DNA from: Ancylobacter sp. IITR112
GTDB taxonomy: Bacteria; Pseudomonadota; Alphaproteobacteria; Rhizobiales; Xanthobacteraceae
Length of the DNA: 64,000 nucleotides
NCBI RefSeq assembly: GCF_041415945.1
Contig: NZ_JBGCUS010000002.1
Coordinates: forward strand, 106,539 to 170,538
Reading direction: 5' to 3'
Shown: piece by piece, positions 61,301 through 64,000 of the stretch
Layout of the letters: every line of letters begins with the position of its first letter
How positions within the stretch are numbered: the stretch's first letter is position 1
Program-made: the position numbers and the translations under genes
The notes under the pieces: generated by a model
Told to the model about the DNA's origin: nothing
Seen by the model: only the letters and a program-made list of their open reading frames with translations
The model's database searches: none

Positions 61301-63498
61301 CCTGGGACGCGATCATCATCACGCATTCGGCCTTCCGCTTCATCTCTGTGCCCTCGGCTTTCGAGCAGCAGATGATCCAGGACGAGCTCGAGCTCTACGA
61401 GACGCTGCTGACCAAGGTCGAGAGCGACGACCGCGTCTCGCGCAAACGGCTCGAGCGGTTGAAGGAGGGGCTGAAAGAACGCCTGGAATCGCTGGCGACG
61501 CGCAAGGACGATCTGCTCACCATCTCCGAGATCGGCGTCGATCAGATCATCGTCGACGAGGCGCAAGAGTTCAGGAAGCTGTCCTTCGCCACCAACATGT
61601 CGACCTTGAAGGGCGTCGATCCGAACGGCTCGCAGCGTGCCTGGGACCTCTATGTGAAGTCCCGCTTCGTCGAGACGAAAAGCCCGGGCCGCGCGCTCGT
61701 GCTCGCCTCCGGCACGCCGATCACCAACACGCTCGGCGAGATGTTCTCCGTGCAGCGGTATCTGGGATACGCGGCGCTATTGGAGCGCGGCCTGCATGAA
61801 TTCGATGCCTGGGCCTCGACCTTCGGCGACGTGTCGACCGAGCTCGAGCTGCAGCCGTCGGGCAAATACAAGCCGGTCACTCGCTTCGCCACCTTCGTCA
61901 ACGTGCCGGAGCTGATCGCCATGTTCCGCTCCTTCGCGGACGTGGTGATGCCGGCGGACCTGCGCCGCTATGTGAAGGTGCCGGCGATCTCGACCGGCCG
62001 GCGCCAGATCGTGACCGCGAAGCCGTCGGCGGCGTTCAAGCGCTATCAGGTCCTGCTGGACGCGCGCATCAAGGCGATCGAAATGCGCGACCGGCCGCCG
62101 GAGCCGGGCGACGACATCCTGCTCTCGGTCATCACCGACGGACGCCACGCCGCGATCGATCTGCGTCTCGTCGATCCGGACAACGACAACGAGCCGGACA
62201 ACAAGCTGAACCTGCTCGTCGCCAACGCCTTCCGCATCTGGAAGGAGACGGCCGAGAACACCTACCTGCGGGCGGACGGCAAGCCGTTCGAGCTCCCCGG
62301 TGCCGCGCAGATGATCTTTTCCGACCTCGGCACGATCAGCGTGGAGAAGACCCGCGGCTTCTCAGCCTATCGCTGGATCCGGGACGAACTTGTCCGCTTG
62401 GGCGTGCCGGCCACTGAGATCGCCTTCATGCAGGACTACAAGAAGTCGGAGGCGAAGCAGCGGCTCTTCGGCGACGTGCGTGCCGGCAGGGTCCGCTTCC
62501 TTCTCGGAAGCTCGGAGACGATGGGCACCGGCGTCAATGCGCAGCTGCGCCTGAAGGCCCTGCATCATCTCGACGTGCCTTGGCTCCCCTCGCACATCGA
62601 GCAGCGCGAGGGCAGGATCGAGAGGCAGGGCAATCAGCACGATGTCATCGACATCTTCGCCTATGCGACGGAGGGCTCGCTCGACGCGACCATGTGGCAG
62701 AACAACGAGCGCAAGGCCCGCTTCATCGCCGCGGCGCTGTCCGGCGACACCTCGGTCCGGCGTCTCGATGATCTCGGCGAAGGCCAGGCCAACCAGTTCG
62801 CCATGGCGAAGGCGATCGCCTCCGGCGACCAGCGGCTGATGCAGAAGGCCGGGCTCGAGGCGGACATCGCCCGCCTCGAACGGCTCCGTGCCGCCCACCA
62901 GGACGATCAGTTCGCCGTTCGCCGCCAGATCCGCGACGCCGAGCGCGAGATCGAGTTCGCGACCCGGCGCATCGGCGAGATCGGCCAGGATATCGCGCGC
63001 CTGGTCCCGACCACCGGCGACGCCTTCGCGATGACCGTGACGGGCAAGACCCATGGCGAGCGCAAGGAGGCCGGCCGGGCGCTGATGAAGGAGATCCTGA
63101 CGCTCGTGCAGTTGCAGCGGGAGGATGAGAGCGTGATCGCCTCGGTCGGCGGCTTCGATCTCGAATATTCCGGCGAGCGCTTCGGGCGCGATGGCTATCG
63201 CTACAGCACCCTGCTCCTCCGGACGGGATCTGAATGCGAAATCGACCTGCCGGTGACCGTCACGCCCCTCGGCGCGATCTCTCGTCTCGAGCATGCCCTA
63301 GACGATTTCGATGGCGAGCAGGAGCGATTTCGCCAACGCCTGGCCGATGCGCGGCGTCGCCTCGCTTCCTATCGGTCGCGCGACGGCGGCGCGTTCGCCT
63401 TTGCCGAGGAGCTGGCGGAAAAGCGGCGTCAACTCGCGGCGATCGAGGCCGATCTCGCCGCTGATACCGAAAAGCGGGCCGAACGGGCTGCCGCCTGA
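58399..63498 (+). CDS. Large N6-methylase / SNF2-helicase fusion (DarB-like)
   Basis: 1699 aa, cytoplasmic. Methyltransferase half: SAM-binding LEPGVGTG from L195 and catalytic NPPF at 260-263 (FDLAIGNPPFSD), the Asn-6 type adenine motif. Helicase half: Walker A GAGKT at 896-900, DEAQ at 1053-1056, a SAT-like ASGTPITNTLGEMF, and the arginine-finger QREGRIERQG at about 1402-1411. A C-terminal coiled coil (~1490-1560, 1640-1699) follows. The same methylase-plus-SNF2 layout is seen in phage P1 DarB, which protects incoming DNA from restriction, and in plasmid genes of rhizobia. So a role in anti-restriction during transfer is likely, by analogy. Start at ATG 58399 after CAGGAGA. Confidence 0.87.
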   Translation: MAQDDPFTLDLFGNTALSSGLGLGITAFAASSNDNPDHDDDPPLSAPASAMPFASRQLVSSSPGRTRGENFHLACHRALAKGWKDRARDNIAAIRLAAAIESEERPATIEEQQHLIRFTGFGASDLANFVFRRPGEAEFRKGWETIGAELEDAVGDLDHASLTRCTQYAHFTPEFIVRAVWTGLQQLGWRGGRILEPGVGTGLFPALMPESLRDVSHVTGIELDPVTARIVRLLQPRARILTGDFARTELPANFDLAIGNPPFSDRTVRSDRAYRSLGLRLHDYFIARAIDLLKPGALAAFVTSAGTMDKADGSAREHIAKSADLVGAIRLPEGSFRASAGTDVVVDLLFFRKRKIGDAEGDLAWLDLDEVRPATEDEGPIRVNRWFATHPAFVLGTHALASGPFGETYTCLPREGEDLGAVLPAVINRLPEAVYDGEPGIIDLDLEDGADEAAPDLSGDRHVREGSYVFDKAHGLMQVLDGRPAAVQVRKRRSADGIPEKHVRILQKLIPIRDAVREVLKCQELDRPWKDAQVRLRIAWSSFVRDFGPINFTTVSMTEDEETGEVRETHRRPNIQPFLDDPDCWLVASIEDYDLETNTAKPGAIFTQRVISPPAAPVITSAADALAVVLNERGRVDIDHIAELLHRDRDDVVAELGSAIFRDPADGSWQTADAYLSGAVRDKLKAAEAGAALDPDYERNVTALQGVQPADLSPSDITARLGAPWIPAADVVAFVKETMGAEIRIHHMPELASWTVEARQLGYMAAGTSEWGTDRRHAGELLADALNSRVPQIFDTVKEEMSERRVLNVVDTEAAKSKLSRIKDEFQRWIWCDPDRTDRLARFYNDRFNNIAPRAFDGSHLKLPGASGAFVLYGHQKRGIWRIISAGSSYLAHAVGAGKTMTMAAAIMEQRRLGLIAKAMLVVPGHCLAQAAREFLALYPSARILVADETNFVKEKRHRFLSRAATSTWDAIIITHSAFRFISVPSAFEQQMIQDELELYETLLTKVESDDRVSRKRLERLKEGLKERLESLATRKDDLLTISEIGVDQIIVDEAQEFRKLSFATNMSTLKGVDPNGSQRAWDLYVKSRFVETKSPGRALVLASGTPITNTLGEMFSVQRYLGYAALLERGLHEFDAWASTFGDVSTELELQPSGKYKPVTRFATFVNVPELIAMFRSFADVVMPADLRRYVKVPAISTGRRQIVTAKPSAAFKRYQVLLDARIKAIEMRDRPPEPGDDILLSVITDGRHAAIDLRLVDPDNDNEPDNKLNLLVANAFRIWKETAENTYLRADGKPFELPGAAQMIFSDLGTISVEKTRGFSAYRWIRDELVRLGVPATEIAFMQDYKKSEAKQRLFGDVRAGRVRFLLGSSETMGTGVNAQLRLKALHHLDVPWLPSHIEQREGRIERQGNQHDVIDIFAYATEGSLDATMWQNNERKARFIAAALSGDTSVRRLDDLGEGQANQFAMAKAIASGDQRLMQKAGLEADIARLERLRAAHQDDQFAVRRQIRDAEREIEFATRRIGEIGQDIARLVPTTGDAFAMTVTGKTHGERKEAGRALMKEILTLVQLQREDESVIASVGGFDLEYSGERFGRDGYRYSTLLLRTGSECEIDLPVTVTPLGAISRLEHALDDFDGEQERFRQRLADARRRLASYRSRDGGAFAFAEELAEKRRQLAAIEADLAADTEKRAERAAA

Positions 63499-63503
63499 CC
63501 GCT

Positions 63504-64000
63504 TCAGCGCGACAGGCGGTTCTCGTCGTCGATCAGCACGAGCCGGGCGGGCGCCGCGTTGGACCATCGCCACAAGACGAGGTTCAAATCCGCAGCGGTC
63601 GAGCCGGCGGCAAAGCTTCGAACCAGCAGGCCGTTGTAGCCGGCGTCGATCAGGCGCCGGGCGAGAGCCTGGGTCTTCGCTTCGCCGCTGGCCTTCATCT
63701 GATCCCGCCAGGTCGTGTCGGCGATCGCCGCCGCATCCATTCCCTCGGCCGACAGCGCGGCATCATCCCGGCAATCGAAGATGCCATCGATCTCCGCCTC
63801 ATAGGCGACGAGCGTCGTCGGCTGTAGATTGCCGACCTGGTTGGCTTCGCGCAGCGCCGTCATGACCGAGAGCGACGTGTAGAGTGCGGGCACGCCTTTC
63901 GGATTGAAGCGTCCGCCATAGAGTTCGGCGCCGCGGCCCGACAGCGGCTCGCGGGCATAGATCGGGTTCAGTGCCCGGTAGAGCTTGCCGTCATGGCGCA
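63504..64000 (-). CDS. RES-domain toxin, start beyond the window
   Basis: The minus-strand frame is open from position 64000, so the gene is cut by the window edge; what is seen is about 165 codons to the stop at 63504. Before the Met at 63893 the frame reads LYRALNPIYAREPLSGRGAE and LYGGRFNPKGVPALYTSL, the conserved start of RES domains with the Arg, Glu and Ser positions that give the name. RES proteins (for example MbcT/ParT) act on NAD+ or modify targets with ADP-ribose and are neutralised by a Xre/MbcA-type antitoxin, expected just to the right. It converges with the methylase-helicase gene, 5 bp apart. Confidence 0.85.
   Translation of the reverse strand, partial: RHDGKLYRALNPIYAREPLSGRGAELYGGRFNPKGVPALYTSLSVMTALREANQVGNLQPTTLVAYEAEIDGIFDCRDDAALSAEGMDAAAIADTTWRDQMKASGEAKTQALARRLIDAGYNGLLVRSFAAGSTAADLNLVLWRWSNAAPARLVLIDDENRLSR

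Noticed and set aside
58579..61566. A 995-codon minus-strand frame inside the methylase-helicase gene
   Set aside because: Antisense shadow of a gene with well-placed methylase and helicase motifs.
1..64000. CRISPR arrays, tRNA or rRNA genes, att sites
   Set aside because: No regularly spaced repeats, no cloverleaf-like or rRNA sequence, and no integrase with flanking repeats were found by reading; a tRNA scan was not possible here.

Overview
The window is GC-rich alphaproteobacterial DNA, most likely Hyphomicrobiales (Rhizobiales). The evidence is the gene families: CopB/CopA/CueR copper genes, a DUF4010 MgtC-like protein, DUF2934, DUF3141, and the DUF1419/DUF3085/SNF2-methylase set carried by rhizobial plasmids and integrative elements. 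No rRNA, tRNA, CRISPR array, integrase or replication gene was seen, so the replicon type is unknown. Three IS3-family insertions, several broken genes and a conjugative-type right end mark it as accessory DNA.

Layout. (1) 0.3-4 kb: small secreted proteins (three Cys-bearing CopL/DUF2946-like) and a Crp/Fnr-family regulator. (2) 4.1-9.1 kb: a periplasmic copper operon of lipoprotein, TolC-like outer-membrane factor, Tat-exported multicopper oxidase, cupredoxin, CusF-like protein, DUF411 protein and cytochrome b561. (3) 9.2-17.8 kb: a tight operon of CPH-type copper ATPase, PRPP synthetase-like enzyme, phosphoketolase-family enzyme, beta-CASP ribonuclease-like protein and AMP/thymidine-phosphorylase-like enzyme, followed by a frameshifted DUF4010 gene. 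(4) 19.5-23 kb: divergent copZ / copA-cueR separated by two copies, in inverted orientation, of a 23-bp CueR promoter element. (5) 23.2-28.1 kb: DUF6629, CBS-BON protein, an IS3-family element, glucan phosphorylase, DUF2934. (6) 28.6-35.4 kb: FtsH plus an HlyD / RbbA / YhhJ-like exporter. (7) 35.8-39.8 kb: His/Cys-rich small protein, a P1B ATPase with an unusual CPD motif, and an MFS transporter. (8) 40-51 kb: PPK2, alcohol dehydrogenase remnant, cyclopropane fatty acid synthase, plsC remnant, YHS protein, ECF sigma factor, phaB remnant, phaA split by an IS, a phasin-like protein and a PhaC-like DUF3141 protein. (9) 51-52.3 kb: a third IS3-family element. (10) 52.8-64 kb: mobile-element cargo with an AbiEi/AbiEii toxin-antitoxin pair, a toprim protein, DUF1419, DUF3085, a 1699-aa methylase-helicase (DarB-like) and a RES-domain toxin running off the edge.

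How it works together. The most notable pattern is an FNR/FixK-type site, TTGAT-N4-GTTAA. It occurs exactly six times, always outside coding sequence, with three close variants. The sites stand before the copB-prs-phosphoketolase operon, DUF2934, ftsH-exporter, the ATPase-MFS operon, cfa, the YHS gene and the sigma factor. This suggests one oxygen/redox-type regulon controlling metal efflux, membrane maintenance and carbon or phosphate storage (phosphoketolase, glycogen, polyphosphate, PHB). The regulon is partly decaying: phaA, phaB, adh, plsC and the DUF4010 gene are broken. That interpretation is inference; the sites and the genes are read directly from the sequence.
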